64,000 bases of DNA, from the NCBI GenBank assembly GCA_029265255.1, contig JAJUJQ010000001.1, forward strand, positions 124,001 to 188,000, in the 5' to 3' direction. The notes beneath the pieces were generated by a model, which saw only the letters and a program-made list of their open reading frames with translations, was not told the origin of the DNA and did not search any database. Position 1 is the stretch's first letter. Each line of letters starts with the position of its first letter. A program made the translations under genes and the position numbers. This document shows, one piece after another, positions 16,071-25,408 of the stretch. The stretch is from Spirochaetota bacterium (GTDB lineage Bacteria; Spirochaetota; Spirochaetia; Treponematales; Rectinemataceae).

Positions 16071-17375
16071 CTATTGCGCGGCGCGCTCTCGCAGCGTGGC
16101 GCGGAGCTTTTCGATATCGGCAGGGATGTACCGGCCGACAAAGACAAAGAACGCGAAGCAGAGCGCCCAGGCTACCGTACAGATGAGGAGGATTGCGTTG
16201 CCCAGAGAGCTTCGGTCGGCAATAATGCCCGCCATCAACGGCGCAAGGGCCGAGCCGGCCGCTTCGACAAAGCTTTGTACCGCGTTGGTAGTCGCCCGTA
16301 TTTCGGGCTCGGTCACATCATAAAAGGAAGAAAGCACATTCGGGGATGCAAAGGGAATAAACAGCGCCGTAAGCATGAGAAAAACCGCGAACAACACCTG
16401 GTTTGAAACAGGAATATGCATGGTAATCCAGAGCAGCAACGCTCCCGCGGCGACACCGCCTGCTCCTACGATAACCCGCCCTTTCAGTGTTTTTCTGAAA
16501 AGGCGATCTCCAATTACTCCGCCAAGTGGATAGCCAGCGGCCAGTACCAGCACCGCAGGCACCATGGTCAGGAGCGTCGCACTATCGCTGTATCCTCGCT
16601 CGCTCTTGAGGTAGTCGAAAAACCAGTATGTAATGACATTCCATGGAAAAACACCGATAAACCCCTGAATGAAGAGGATGATGAGGCTTTTTTTTCTGAA
16701 CAATCCGGCCACTTCCTTCCAGTTGAACGTAAACCGGCCGAGATTTGTACTCCCGGCCAGTTCCGGCTCTGCGGAACCGCGCGGTCGGTCTTTTACGAAC
16801 AGAAAAATCAGAAGAGACAGAAGAATGCCCAAACCACCGGTAATGTAGAAGACGTTCCGCCAGCCGTACACGGCACCGAATGTGAGCGCGAGAATCATGC
16901 CGAGGAGGTATCCAAAAGGCTGTGCGACCTGAATAAATCCATAGATCCTGCCGCGGCGGGACGGTGGATAATAATCCGAAAGTAGGCTGTACAACCCGGG
17001 GTAGCTCGAATCATCGATGCCGGTGCCGGCTCGCGTGACCAGAAACAGCGGATAGGTTGGAACCATGGCATTCAGACAAGTGGAAGTTCCCCACAGAAGG
17101 GATGCGAGCGCCAGCAGCTTGGGGCGCGAACGGCGGTCGTAGAGCCATCCCCAGATCGGATAGCAGATTGCCCCGACAATAAGCGCGCCGGTAGTGACAG
17201 CGCCCATCTGGGTGCGCGAAATCTGGAAAGTTTCCATGATCTGGGTGGTGAGCGGACCTATCAAGAGCTTGTCCGCCTGATGCAGCAGCATGAAGATGAA
17301 CATCATCCAGAAGGTCGTGCGGGCGCCGCGCGGAATCGGCGCATGCGCAGCAGAAGCGGCCAGCCGGTGTTTCAT
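16071..17375 (-). CDS. Major facilitator superfamily transporter
   Basis: 434 residues from the ATG at 17375, which has GGGAGG upstream. Twelve predicted spans in two halves. The loop 2-3 motif is seen as GWLYDRRSRPKLL and the second-half equivalent as GGVIGDRLFRKTLKGR. General look is of the spinster/ACS-like MFS group of organic-anion or sugar carriers. No linked enzyme identifies the substrate. It converges with the DUF401 gene with 17 bases between stops. Confidence 0.85.
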   Translation of the reverse strand: MKHRLAASAAHAPIPRGARTTFWMMFIFMLLHQADKLLIGPLTTQIMETFQISRTQMGAVTTGALIVGAICYPIWGWLYDRRSRPKLLALASLLWGTSTCLNAMVPTYPLFLVTRAGTGIDDSSYPGLYSLLSDYYPPSRRGRIYGFIQVAQPFGYLLGMILALTFGAVYGWRNVFYITGGLGILLSLLIFLFVKDRPRGSAEPELAGSTNLGRFTFNWKEVAGLFRKKSLIILFIQGFIGVFPWNVITYWFFDYLKSERGYSDSATLLTMVPAVLVLAAGYPLGGVIGDRLFRKTLKGRVIVGAGGVAAGALLLWITMHIPVSNQVLFAVFLMLTALFIPFASPNVLSSFYDVTEPEIRATTNAVQSFVEAAGSALAPLMAGIIADRSSLGNAILLICTVAWALCFAFFVFVGRYIPADIEKLRATLRERAAQ

Positions 17376-17488
17376 TTCGAGCCTCCCCAGTTTTGTGTTC
17401 CTGCAAAACGATAGCATGTGGCACATCGTCGCGGAAGAGCTGGTGCACGCGTTGGCATGCCGACCATGTCGAGATACAATGGATGATC

Positions 17489-18373
17489 ATGCGCGTACTT
17501 AATTTTGGTTCGCTCAATATCGACTATGTCTACCGAGTAGACGAATTCGTGAAGCCTGGTGAGACCAAGGCAGCTCTTTCGCTATCTAAGTTTGCGGGGG
17601 GTAAGGGGCTCAACCAGTCGCTGGCCATGGCACGGGCTGGGCTGAGAGTATTCCACGCGGGGAAGGTGGGCCCCGAAGGCGCTTTTCTTGTGGAGACGCT
17701 CCATCAAGGCCATGTGGATACGGCGCTGGTGGCACAGGGTGATACCCCGACAGGTCATGCGATCATCCAGGTCGACGACAGGGGTCGGAACTGCATTCTT
17801 CTTTTTGGGGGAGCCAACCGTGAGATCGACGAACCGTTCGCTGAAGCGGTCATCGGGAAGTTCATGCCAGGCGATCTCTGCGTGCTGCAGAACGAGATTT
17901 CGTACCTTGACGGCATCATGCGCAAAGCGCATGCAGCGGGCATGCGTATCGCCCTTAATCCTTCTCCCTTTACCCCGACACTCCTGGAATGCCCACTGGA
18001 CCTTGTTGATATCTTCATTATGAACGAGATCGAAGCTGCTGCGATTTCAGGAGAAACAGACCCAGAGCGCGCGGCTTTACGCATGTCAACCCGATATCCG
18101 ACGGCCACAATCGTGATCACGCTCGGAGAGGGAGGTTCGCTCTGTATTCACAAGGGATCGATCGTGAGGCAGAAGGCCTATCGGGTAAAGGCGGTCGATA
18201 CGACCGCAGCGGGGGATACTTTCATGGGCTACTTCCTGGCGGGTATTGCGGAAGGCTTGGATACCGCCGCCTCGCTCGATCTGGCAGCCAGGGCAGCCGC
18301 CATCTGCGTAACCAGGCCCGGAGCCTCGGATTCGGTTCCGTTCCGGAGTGAAATTGGGGCTTTTTCTGAGTGA
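17489..18373 (+). CDS. PfkB-family carbohydrate kinase (ribokinase-like)
   Basis: 294 residues from the ATG at 17489 (another ATG at 17483). PfkB signature 1 is FAGGKGLNQSLAMARAG; signature 2 is DTTAAGDTFMGYFLAG, in which the usual Gly-Ala-Gly-Asp anion hole reads Ala-Ala-Gly-Asp with the catalytic Asp retained. The opening GSLNIDYVYRVDEFVKPGET is typical of ribokinases and nucleoside kinases. No ribose transporter or repressor is next to it, so the true sugar or nucleoside is uncertain. Confidence 0.85.
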   Translation: MRVLNFGSLNIDYVYRVDEFVKPGETKAALSLSKFAGGKGLNQSLAMARAGLRVFHAGKVGPEGAFLVETLHQGHVDTALVAQGDTPTGHAIIQVDDRGRNCILLFGGANREIDEPFAEAVIGKFMPGDLCVLQNEISYLDGIMRKAHAAGMRIALNPSPFTPTLLECPLDLVDIFIMNEIEAAAISGETDPERAALRMSTRYPTATIVITLGEGGSLCIHKGSIVRQKAYRVKAVDTTAAGDTFMGYFLAGIAEGLDTAASLDLAARAAAICVTRPGASDSVPFRSEIGAFSE

Positions 18374-18380
18374 AGCGTGG

Positions 18381-19250
18381 CTACTGTGCTGGTTCTGCTT
18401 TGTTTCTGTTGACCAGGAGGCCAGCAGCGATCAGTATCAGTCCTGCCATGAACCTTGCGTTGAGCCGCTCACCAGCGAACACGACGCCAAGCAGCACCGT
18501 CAGTGCCGTCTCCCAGTAAAACACGATGCTGCCTTTGTTTGCGGGGACAGTCCTGTAGCCGCGCGCCATAAGGGCTTGCGCAAGGAATGCGCCTCCGCCC
18601 ACGATGAGAAGGGCCGCGGATGAAGAAATCGTAAATCGGTCCAGAGAAGGAAGCGGCGCTACCACGAAAAGCCCCAGCCCGAACACACAGGGTGACAAAT
18701 ACAGCATGAAAGGATCGACGCCCATCAAGGAAGCCCGCCGCACATAATTGACCGCCAGTCCTGCAAGAATCGAGCCTGCGAGGGCTGCCAAGTCTCCAGC
18801 GAGCGACGCGCCGCTGTGGTCCTGCATGACAAACACTGCCCCCGCGGTACACAGCACCAGGCTGAGCACAATGGCTCGGGTTGGTTTCTCTCCAAAGAAA
18901 AGCGCCCCAAATATTCCTACGAACACTGGATAGGTGTTGGAAAGAAGAGTTGCCCTGCCTGGGCCTGTCAGTCCTATCGCGACATACGTCGCGATCATGG
19001 AAAGAGATCCCGAAATGCCTCGGCTGATGATAAGCGGCAGCATGGCGGTTTCGAAACGAGGCTTGCGGATGGCAATGGCACCCACACATAACATGGCACC
19101 GATGACGAAACGGGAAGCTGAAACAAAGAGACCTGGAAAATACGCGGAAGCGAATTTGACAAACAACGAAGTGACTGCAAACATGGTCCCCGCTGCAAAT
19201 AGCGAAGCCTGGCCTTCCGGATGTCTGATCATAGAGGGTACTATAGTCAT
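18381..19250 (-). CDS. EamA/DMT-family transporter
   Basis: About 289 residues with ten membrane spans in two EamA repeats (for example ASRFVIGAMLCVGA and ISRGISGSLSMIATYVAIGL in the first, VFYWETALTVLLGVVFAGERL in the second). Such proteins export amino acids or metabolites, or move nucleotide sugars. Start choice is uncertain: an ATG at 19250 and one at 19232 both lack a good ribosome site, and a TTG at 19256 also opens the frame. It diverges from the hydrolase gene with overlapping leader regions. Confidence 0.8.
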   Translation of the reverse strand: MTIVPSMIRHPEGQASLFAAGTMFAVTSLFVKFASAYFPGLFVSASRFVIGAMLCVGAIAIRKPRFETAMLPLIISRGISGSLSMIATYVAIGLTGPGRATLLSNTYPVFVGIFGALFFGEKPTRAIVLSLVLCTAGAVFVMQDHSGASLAGDLAALAGSILAGLAVNYVRRASLMGVDPFMLYLSPCVFGLGLFVVAPLPSLDRFTISSSAALLIVGGGAFLAQALMARGYRTVPANKGSIVFYWETALTVLLGVVFAGERLNARFMAGLILIAAGLLVNRNKAEPAQ

Positions 19251-19285
19251 ATACAATGAGCGAGATGCTCAAGGGGGGAGGGACG

Positions 19286-20731
19286 GTGAGAAAGAACCAT
19301 ATCAGGATAGCGATAATGATCGGCATGCTGATCGCGGGAGGAAAACATATGCCTCTCTGCGCCCAGGATGCGAAAGCCTTCCTTGCAGGTACTTGGCAGG
19401 GTTTCCTTGCGGTTGGCCCCGCCTCGCTGCGGATCGTATTTCACGTCAACGCGGCTGAAGAGGGCTTTTCCGCGACGATGGATAGCCCGGATCAGAATGC
19501 CCGGGGGATTCGCGTGACCTCGGTGCATCATAAAGGTTCCCGAGTGACATTCAGCGTTTCCTCTATTAATGGGGAATATACAGGGACCATGAATCAAGCG
19601 GGGACCCGCATTCAAGGCGAATGGAAACAAGCGGGCAGGACCTTTCCACTTGCGCTTGAAAAGGCTCCCGAAGGCTCGAAAGCGCAATCGGTCCTTCGGC
19701 CACAGGAGCCGCAGCCGCCATTCTCCTACCGAACCACAGAGGTTTTTTTCGAAAATCCGACTGTGGCGGTAACCCTGGCGGGCACGCTCTCGCTTCCTTC
19801 TGGAAAAGGCCCGTTCCCAGCCGTGGTTCTCGTTTCCGGTTCTGGTCCGCAGGACCGTGATGAAGCATTGGCTGGGCATCGACCATTCCTTGTCATTGCT
19901 GATTATCTTGCGCGCAGAGGCATCGCGTCGCTGCGGTACGATGATCGCGGCGTCGGGGCATCTCAGGGCAATTTTGCAGAGGCGACGACCCTCGATCTGA
20001 CGCTCGATGCCGAAGCGGCCGTCGCGTTTCTCAAGAAGCACCCAGAAATCGACCCGGCACGGATTGGTATGGTTGGGCATAGCGAGGGAGCCATCATCGC
20101 GGCAATCGCCGCGTCGCGAAATCCACAGATTTCCTTTATCGTGATGTTGGCAGGCCCCGGTATCAAAGGTGACCAGCTGCTTCTTCTCCAGAACACTGCC
20201 ATCGCACTCGCTTCGGGTATGAGCCCCGTGCAAATCAAAAAGACAAACGATATAAACCGTGCATTGTATGCAATGGCGCAGGAAGAGAAACCAGTCCAGG
20301 AATTACAGCGGATTATTGAGGCTGAGCTCGAACACTGGATCGAGTCTGACACTTCGCTGGATACGGCGAAGAGAGCCGAGCAGAAGGCTCAAGTGCCTGC
20401 GCTTGCTGCTCAGCTGATCAGCCCCTGGATGCGCCAGTTTCTCTCGCTCGACCCGTCGGAATATCTCAAGAAGGTCAAAGTTCCCGTCCTCGCCATGATC
20501 GGCTCGAAAGATCTGCAGGTACCGCCAGAAGAGAACATGCCGGCATTGCAGAACGCGCTCAGGCAGGCAGGCAACGCCCGATCGAAGACCCTTGTGCTGC
20601 ACGGGCTCAATCATCTGTTCCAGCACGCGAAGACCGGTCTTCCGTCCGAATACTCGGATATCGAAGAAACCTTTGCGCCAGAAGCACTTGAGGCAATTGC
20701 CGAATTCATCCTCGGCCTCTGCGGACGGTAA
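19286..20731 (+). CDS. Exported alpha/beta hydrolase
   Basis: 481 residues from a GTG at 19286, chosen because AAGGGGGGAGG stands just before it and a signal peptide follows (hydrophobic RIAIMIGMLIAG, ending near LCAQ). An in-frame ATG at 19256 is possible. A beta-rich N-terminal domain of about 110 residues precedes an alpha/beta hydrolase domain with the nucleophile elbow GHSEGA, an upstream oxyanion-region VSGSGPQDRDE and a C-terminal GLNHLFQHA carrying the catalytic His. Probably a periplasmic esterase or acyl hydrolase. Its 3' end overlaps the convergent GH5 gene by 26 bases. Confidence 0.82.
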   Translation: MRKNHIRIAIMIGMLIAGGKHMPLCAQDAKAFLAGTWQGFLAVGPASLRIVFHVNAAEEGFSATMDSPDQNARGIRVTSVHHKGSRVTFSVSSINGEYTGTMNQAGTRIQGEWKQAGRTFPLALEKAPEGSKAQSVLRPQEPQPPFSYRTTEVFFENPTVAVTLAGTLSLPSGKGPFPAVVLVSGSGPQDRDEALAGHRPFLVIADYLARRGIASLRYDDRGVGASQGNFAEATTLDLTLDAEAAVAFLKKHPEIDPARIGMVGHSEGAIIAAIAASRNPQISFIVMLAGPGIKGDQLLLLQNTAIALASGMSPVQIKKTNDINRALYAMAQEEKPVQELQRIIEAELEHWIESDTSLDTAKRAEQKAQVPALAAQLISPWMRQFLSLDPSEYLKKVKVPVLAMIGSKDLQVPPEENMPALQNALRQAGNARSKTLVLHGLNHLFQHAKTGLPSEYSDIEETFAPEALEAIAEFILGLCGR

Positions 20732-22604
20732 GGATGCAGCGCTGTGCGCCAGGGAACGGGCTCAGCGCGAGGATGCTGAAATCGGGTTCACGAATCGTCT
20801 CAGCCACAGATACACCTTCCGCATCCAGTTTGAATCCGTGTGGATATTGAAGCGAAGGCACGAATACTTCTGTCGGGGCCTGTATCGTGAAGTCAGGGAT
20901 GTATTCAAATCTGAACAACGCGGAACGAAGCGAAAAAGACATGAAGACAGGCTTTCCCGCTATGGCGGTCGCGTAGGGGCGCACGAATCCCCGAAGCGCA
21001 CGTCCTCCGCCATCCTCTCTGCAGAATACCGAGAGGTCTTCGCCGTTCCATCCGTCCCCGTACTCATGGGTGTTGTCCGCGGTATAGTTCCAGAGCGTGG
21101 CGCTCATCATGCACGCGTCGAGGGCATCATAATAAGCAGACAACGCCTTTTCATGGGTCCGGAAGCAGCCGGTACGATACGCATGGCGTTTATTGAGATC
21201 GAAAGGAAGGCCGAATTCGCCAAGAAGGGTCGGTACGCCGCCTAACTGATGCGCTGAGTGCTCCTGGATGCGTGAAAGCGCGGTACGGAACCAGACCCTG
21301 ACCGCCCGGGGTCCGAGGATGAGGCGCTTCAGTTCGGAATCATATGCCAAGAATCCAGTCCAGCGCTTGGCGGTGAGCGTGAGGGAATCATACCAGTGCG
21401 ATTCATTGACAAGCCCGAACGGCATGGGCGTGCCGCTGGGCCAGGAAGGCATTTGTCCGAGTGGCGAACCTTCAATAAATAGATAGTAATGTTTTCGAGC
21501 ATCTCCAAGGGTGGCGGTACGCAAGGCATCGGCAACACGCGCGATAAAGGGTACCAGATAGCGGGTGTTGAAGTACTCGCTGCCGGGGATGGTGTTGTTA
21601 TGGTGGAACCAGTCCGGCTTGAGAATGACAGCCTCTCCTCCACGGATATCCCACACACCCACTCTGCGCCATACACATACCTGCCCCTCTTTCCATGCCC
21701 GCACCCCTGGCGTACCCAACCTTTCACGACCGACATGCGCGAGCCTCAAACCTCTGATATCGATCCGGCCCGCTTCAGTCTCCAAGCCCTCGCCGGCCTG
21801 CATCGCTTCCCACGGCGAAGGCGCGAGTCCTGGCAGCAGAAGATCCGATCGAGGGGCGCGGATATCCGCGATGCCGACAAAACCCTCGCCAGGTTCGTTC
21901 ATAGAACCGAACCCAATGACATTCGTATAGCCCGAAAGCCTGCGGGCAAGCTGTACAAGTGCTTCGATATAGTGGTGCTGCAAAAACCACTGTATTGGTA
22001 CGCCTTCTGCTTCAATACCCGGAGCGTAATCATCGCCTGCGAAAAACAAGGTAAACATCGTGGCGCAGCCGAGCCTGAGATGATTTGAAAACCACTGCAT
22101 CTGCGGGTAAGCAGCTCCCATGTCCTGATGCCGCATCGCGGCTCCTGAGGCATGCAGGGTATCAGGATCGAATCCGACTGCCTCAAGCGTCCAGGCGGGA
22201 GCGCCATCACCACCCGTCCAGCGAGACCAGACATCCTGGTGAGGATCGATGAAAAGCGAAATGCCATGACGCGCGGCGCGGTCGACAATCGCTTCCACAT
22301 AGTCGAGATAGGCTTCATCGTATTGTCCGGGACCTTCGTGCTCGATCGCTTCCCATGTCACCAGAAGGCGTATGAAACGCTGTCCCCAGCGCGCCAGCCG
22401 CGAAAAATGCTCGTCGGCCTCTTCCAGCGGGAAAGGCCGCCCTTTGAAGGAGATGGGGCTAGCATGATCGAGGCTCTCAGGCAGATGTGTTCTGCCGTCT
22501 GGAACTAAAGGAATCTTGCTGCTCCCTCCGAGATTGACACCCCGCAGGATGAGCGTACGGCCATGTTCATCGATAAAAAAGGACCCGGCTGTTCCAGCGA
22601 TCAT
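20706..22604 (-). CDS. Glycoside hydrolase family 5, endoglycoceramidase-like
   Basis: 632 residues, longer than simple GH5 cellulases. The N-terminal TIM barrel opens with LRGVNLGGSSK and carries the acid/base Glu in SMNEPGEG and the nucleophile Glu in LLGEFGLPF. A C-terminal beta-sandwich of about 90 residues follows, as in endoglycoceramidase-like and steryl-glucosidase GH5 members. No signal peptide is visible, so it is probably cytoplasmic and acts on imported glycoside. AGGAGG precedes the ATG at 22604. It diverges from an oligosaccharide/oligopeptide-type ABC operon, which makes a common substrate plausible. Exact substrate is not readable. Confidence 0.8.
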   Translation of the reverse strand: MIAGTAGSFFIDEHGRTLILRGVNLGGSSKIPLVPDGRTHLPESLDHASPISFKGRPFPLEEADEHFSRLARWGQRFIRLLVTWEAIEHEGPGQYDEAYLDYVEAIVDRAARHGISLFIDPHQDVWSRWTGGDGAPAWTLEAVGFDPDTLHASGAAMRHQDMGAAYPQMQWFSNHLRLGCATMFTLFFAGDDYAPGIEAEGVPIQWFLQHHYIEALVQLARRLSGYTNVIGFGSMNEPGEGFVGIADIRAPRSDLLLPGLAPSPWEAMQAGEGLETEAGRIDIRGLRLAHVGRERLGTPGVRAWKEGQVCVWRRVGVWDIRGGEAVILKPDWFHHNNTIPGSEYFNTRYLVPFIARVADALRTATLGDARKHYYLFIEGSPLGQMPSWPSGTPMPFGLVNESHWYDSLTLTAKRWTGFLAYDSELKRLILGPRAVRVWFRTALSRIQEHSAHQLGGVPTLLGEFGLPFDLNKRHAYRTGCFRTHEKALSAYYDALDACMMSATLWNYTADNTHEYGDGWNGEDLSVFCREDGGGRALRGFVRPYATAIAGKPVFMSFSLRSALFRFEYIPDFTIQAPTEVFVPSLQYPHGFKLDAEGVSVAETIREPDFSILALSPFPGAQRCILTVRRGRG

Positions 22605-22671
22605 GGGTAGAGCCTCCTGGCCTCATGATACGTCAGAGCCTTGCCGACCGCAATGGAATTTAAAATTGCTA

Positions 22672-22700
22672 TTTACAGGTGACCTTCAGCGTTCTACAAT
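22672..22700 (+). promoter_or_regulatory. Promoter of the Opp-type transporter operon
   Basis: TTTACA (22672-22677), a 17-base spacer and TACAAT (22695-22700) give a near-consensus sigma70 promoter 31 bases before the binding-protein start, in the gap shared with the divergent GH5 gene. Confidence 0.65.
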
Positions 22701-22731
22701 AAACCAAGCAAGCCTTGAAAAGGAGGTATGC

Positions 22732-25299
22732 ATGAAAAAGATTATTGCTGTATCGGTTCTCGCCCTAGCCGTGCTGTTCTCAGCAGCCGCGCAGGCGAAG
22801 AATGGGCCGATCCCCGACAAGGTCATCTATGATGTTCGCATGGATCAAACCATCGCCATCAAGGATACCGCGGAAGGGAAAACGGACGTCTTCTTCACCG
22901 GCCTGAACGCCAAGACCTATATGGGCATTCAGCCGGCAGATAAGGCAAAGCTGTCGACCTACGCGGTACCGTCGGGATCCTGGTCGCTGCTCTTCAACCC
23001 CATTCCCAATAAAGCGCCCTATACCTTCCAACTGAAAGACGGCAAAACGATTTTCAATCCTTTTGCCATCCGTGAGGTGCGCTATGCCATGAACTGGCTC
23101 ATCGACCGCAAGAAAATCGTCGACGAGATTCTCATGGGTGCTGGCGAGCCCGCGCTCACGGCGCAAACTCCGGGTCAGCCGGGAACCTACAGGTTCAACC
23201 TGGTTCCCGCCAAGCTGGGGATGACTGCTCGCGGCAACGAAAAGAAAGCCCTCGCTGATATCGAAGAAGCGATGAAGAAAGCTGCCGAACTGCCTGAGAA
23301 CAAGGGCAAGCTTGTCAAATCCGGCCAGTGGTGGACCTATAATGGCGAGCCAGTGACGGTCAAGTTCTATATCCGCGTGGACGACGCGACCGGCCGTCTC
23401 CTCGAGGGACGCTATGTCGCGGATCAGATCGAGAAAGCAGGTATCAAGGTTGAGCGCCTCGAAGTCGACCGCTCCAAGGTCAATCCATGGGTCTATGGCG
23501 GCAATCCTGCTGACTGGAACTGGACGATCTACACCGAAGGCTGGGGCGCCGGCGCGACCCGCGCGTGGTGGGATATCACCATCAGCCAGATGTACGCGCC
23601 CTACTACGGCTATATGCCTGGCGGCATGACCGATGGGTTCTGGAACTATGAGAACGAAGAAATCGACCGCATCGCCCAGAAGAACATCAACGGCTGGTTC
23701 CTGACTGCCGATGAATACTGGAACGACAACATGAAGGTCCAGGAGCTGGCTCTCAAGGAATCGGTGCGCATCTATGTCTGCAGCCAGGTCCAGTACTATG
23801 TCGCGAACAAGGACCGCTTCAATGCCCGCATGCTGTACGGTCTCGGTGATGGCCTCAACAACTGGTCGGTGCGCTCGGCCGATGTGAAGCCCAACGAAAA
23901 GGGAGAGAAGGTCCTCCGCGTAACCCAGTTCTCTTCGCGCGGCAGCCTCTTCATGAGCTCGTGGGACCCTGTGGGTGTAGACGGATTCTCCGATGTCTAT
24001 TCGGCGGCTATTGTCGAAGCGTGCACCGACCCCTCGACCTTTGAGTCTCCAAACTCCGCGAAGGACACCCCGCTCCGTGTCAAATATGATCTGAAGAAGG
24101 TAGAGACCAAGGTCGTCGCGGGCAAAGACGGCAAGCCCGAAGGCCAGATCCCTGTCGACCCCGCGGCCCTCATCTACAACTCCAAGACCAAGAAATGGGA
24201 AACCGGTCTCGAGTACAAGGACGTGGGCGACGGCAAGTATGACTATGTGAAGAACAATGCCATGAAGGCGTACAGCAAGCTATCCGACCTGCAGTACATT
24301 TATGGCAAGTGGCATTCCGGAGAGGCGGTTACCTTGGCAGACATCATGTATGCGACAGCGTTCGCGTACGAATGGGCCAACAAGGATAGCGAGAACGACC
24401 CATACTATGATGAGGCATATGCGTCGCAGTACCAGTCGAGCCTGCCTATCTCCAAGGGTGTGGTCCTGAACAAGGACGGCACGTTCACGACCTACTTCGA
24501 TTTCAACTGGCCGATGGACAAGGACAGGGTCGCCGCCAGCGGAACCGTAAGCCCGAAAGCAGGCAACCCCGGCCGCCAGACCATGGTTTCTTGGGAAATC
24601 TATGAAGCTCTGGCCAAGATGGTCGCCGAAGGCGCCAAGTCCGGCACACAGTACTCTTTCTCCGCCGATCCATCCCGCACCGAGGTTGACGTCGTCAGCC
24701 CGAAGTGTGTCGCGGACATCAAGGCAAAACTAGAAGAGTTCGTCGCCGCGAAATACGTACCTGACACCATCAAACAGTGGGTTACCGTTGATCAGGCGCT
24801 TGCCCGCTACAAAGCCGCGCTCAAGTTCATCGACACCTACGGCCATGCCTATATCTCGAACGGCCCCTTCTTCATCAGCAAGGTCGACTACAATGCCAAC
24901 TACATCGAGCTGACAGCCTTTAGGGACTATCCGTTCAAGTCTGACTACTTCCCGAAACTCTTCCGCACCACGCTCACCCGCATTGACGAGGTGAAGGTGC
25001 CGGCCACTGCCATGCGCACTGCCGATGCGAAGATCGATGTCAAGGTTTCCGCGGTTACCTACCCGGATGACACCGCGAAACCGGCTGATAACAAAGCAAA
25101 GGTCACTGTCACGCTCATCAAGGCTGATAATACCGAAGTGACCTACACTGCCAAGTTCATCAGTGAAGGCACCTTCCAGGCGACCGTGCCTGCCAAGGAC
25201 CTCAGCGGACTGAAGCCGGGCGCCTACACGCTCGTCGTGCAGTCGGTATTTACTACCGAATCGCCCTCCGTCCAGGCTTCTTCGCTCGTCGTCTTCTGA
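22732..25299 (+). CDS. ABC transporter substrate-binding protein, family 5, with circularly permuted blocks
   Basis: 855 residues from the ATG at 22732 (AAAGGAGG upstream) with a signal peptide ending near AAAQA. Conserved blocks of family 5 (Dpp/Opp) binding proteins are all present but in unusual order. The middle-to-end part of a normal protein comes first: the GKTDVFF block at 30-60, NPFAIREVRYAMNWLIDRKK near 109-128, and the C-terminal lobe to about 365. The normal N-terminal part follows: VTQFSSRGSLFMSSWDPVG near 397-415, WHSGEAVTLADIMY near 527-540 and GPFFISKVDYNANYIEL near 711-727. An Ig-like domain ends the protein (about 766-850). Being exported and followed by permeases and ATPases, it is probably functional and brings an oligosaccharide or peptide to the transporter. 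Confidence 0.85.
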   Translation: MKKIIAVSVLALAVLFSAAAQAKNGPIPDKVIYDVRMDQTIAIKDTAEGKTDVFFTGLNAKTYMGIQPADKAKLSTYAVPSGSWSLLFNPIPNKAPYTFQLKDGKTIFNPFAIREVRYAMNWLIDRKKIVDEILMGAGEPALTAQTPGQPGTYRFNLVPAKLGMTARGNEKKALADIEEAMKKAAELPENKGKLVKSGQWWTYNGEPVTVKFYIRVDDATGRLLEGRYVADQIEKAGIKVERLEVDRSKVNPWVYGGNPADWNWTIYTEGWGAGATRAWWDITISQMYAPYYGYMPGGMTDGFWNYENEEIDRIAQKNINGWFLTADEYWNDNMKVQELALKESVRIYVCSQVQYYVANKDRFNARMLYGLGDGLNNWSVRSADVKPNEKGEKVLRVTQFSSRGSLFMSSWDPVGVDGFSDVYSAAIVEACTDPSTFESPNSAKDTPLRVKYDLKKVETKVVAGKDGKPEGQIPVDPAALIYNSKTKKWETGLEYKDVGDGKYDYVKNNAMKAYSKLSDLQYIYGKWHSGEAVTLADIMYATAFAYEWANKDSENDPYYDEAYASQYQSSLPISKGVVLNKDGTFTTYFDFNWPMDKDRVAASGTVSPKAGNPGRQTMVSWEIYEALAKMVAEGAKSGTQYSFSADPSRTEVDVVSPKCVADIKAKLEEFVAAKYVPDTIKQWVTVDQALARYKAALKFIDTYGHAYISNGPFFISKVDYNANYIELTAFRDYPFKSDYFPKLFRTTLTRIDEVKVPATAMRTADAKIDVKVSAVTYPDDTAKPADNKAKVTVTLIKADNTEVTYTAKFISEGTFQATVPAKDLSGLKPGAYTLVVQSVFTTESPSVQASSLVVF

Positions 25300-25307
25300 T
25301 TCTTGCG

Positions 25308-25347
25308 AGGGGCGCTGTCCGAATAGGGCGGCGCCCCTTCTTTTTTT
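25308..25347 (+). terminator. Terminator between binding-protein and permease genes
   Basis: AGGGGCGC (25308-25315) pairs with GCGCCCCT (25331-25338), followed by a T-rich run to 25347. This looks like a rho-independent terminator; partial read-through would give more binding protein than membrane components. Confidence 0.75.
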
Positions 25348-25360
25348 CTGTTTCCTGCTG

Positions 25361-25366
25361 TATAAT
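25361..25366 (+). promoter_or_regulatory. Perfect -10 box before the permease gene
   Basis: TATAAT at 25361-25366 lies between the terminator and the permease start at 25409. The matching -35 region is poor (TTCTTT), so this is only a possible secondary promoter for the four distal transporter genes. Confidence 0.35.
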
Positions 25367-25408
25367 CCGTTGCCTTTACATGATAACTCAAAGAACAGGT
25401 GGGGCTTT

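Noticed and set aside
19247..20233. Leftward open frame opposite the alpha/beta hydrolase
   Set aside because: The hydrolase motifs are on the + strand; the mirror frame has no domain or start signal.
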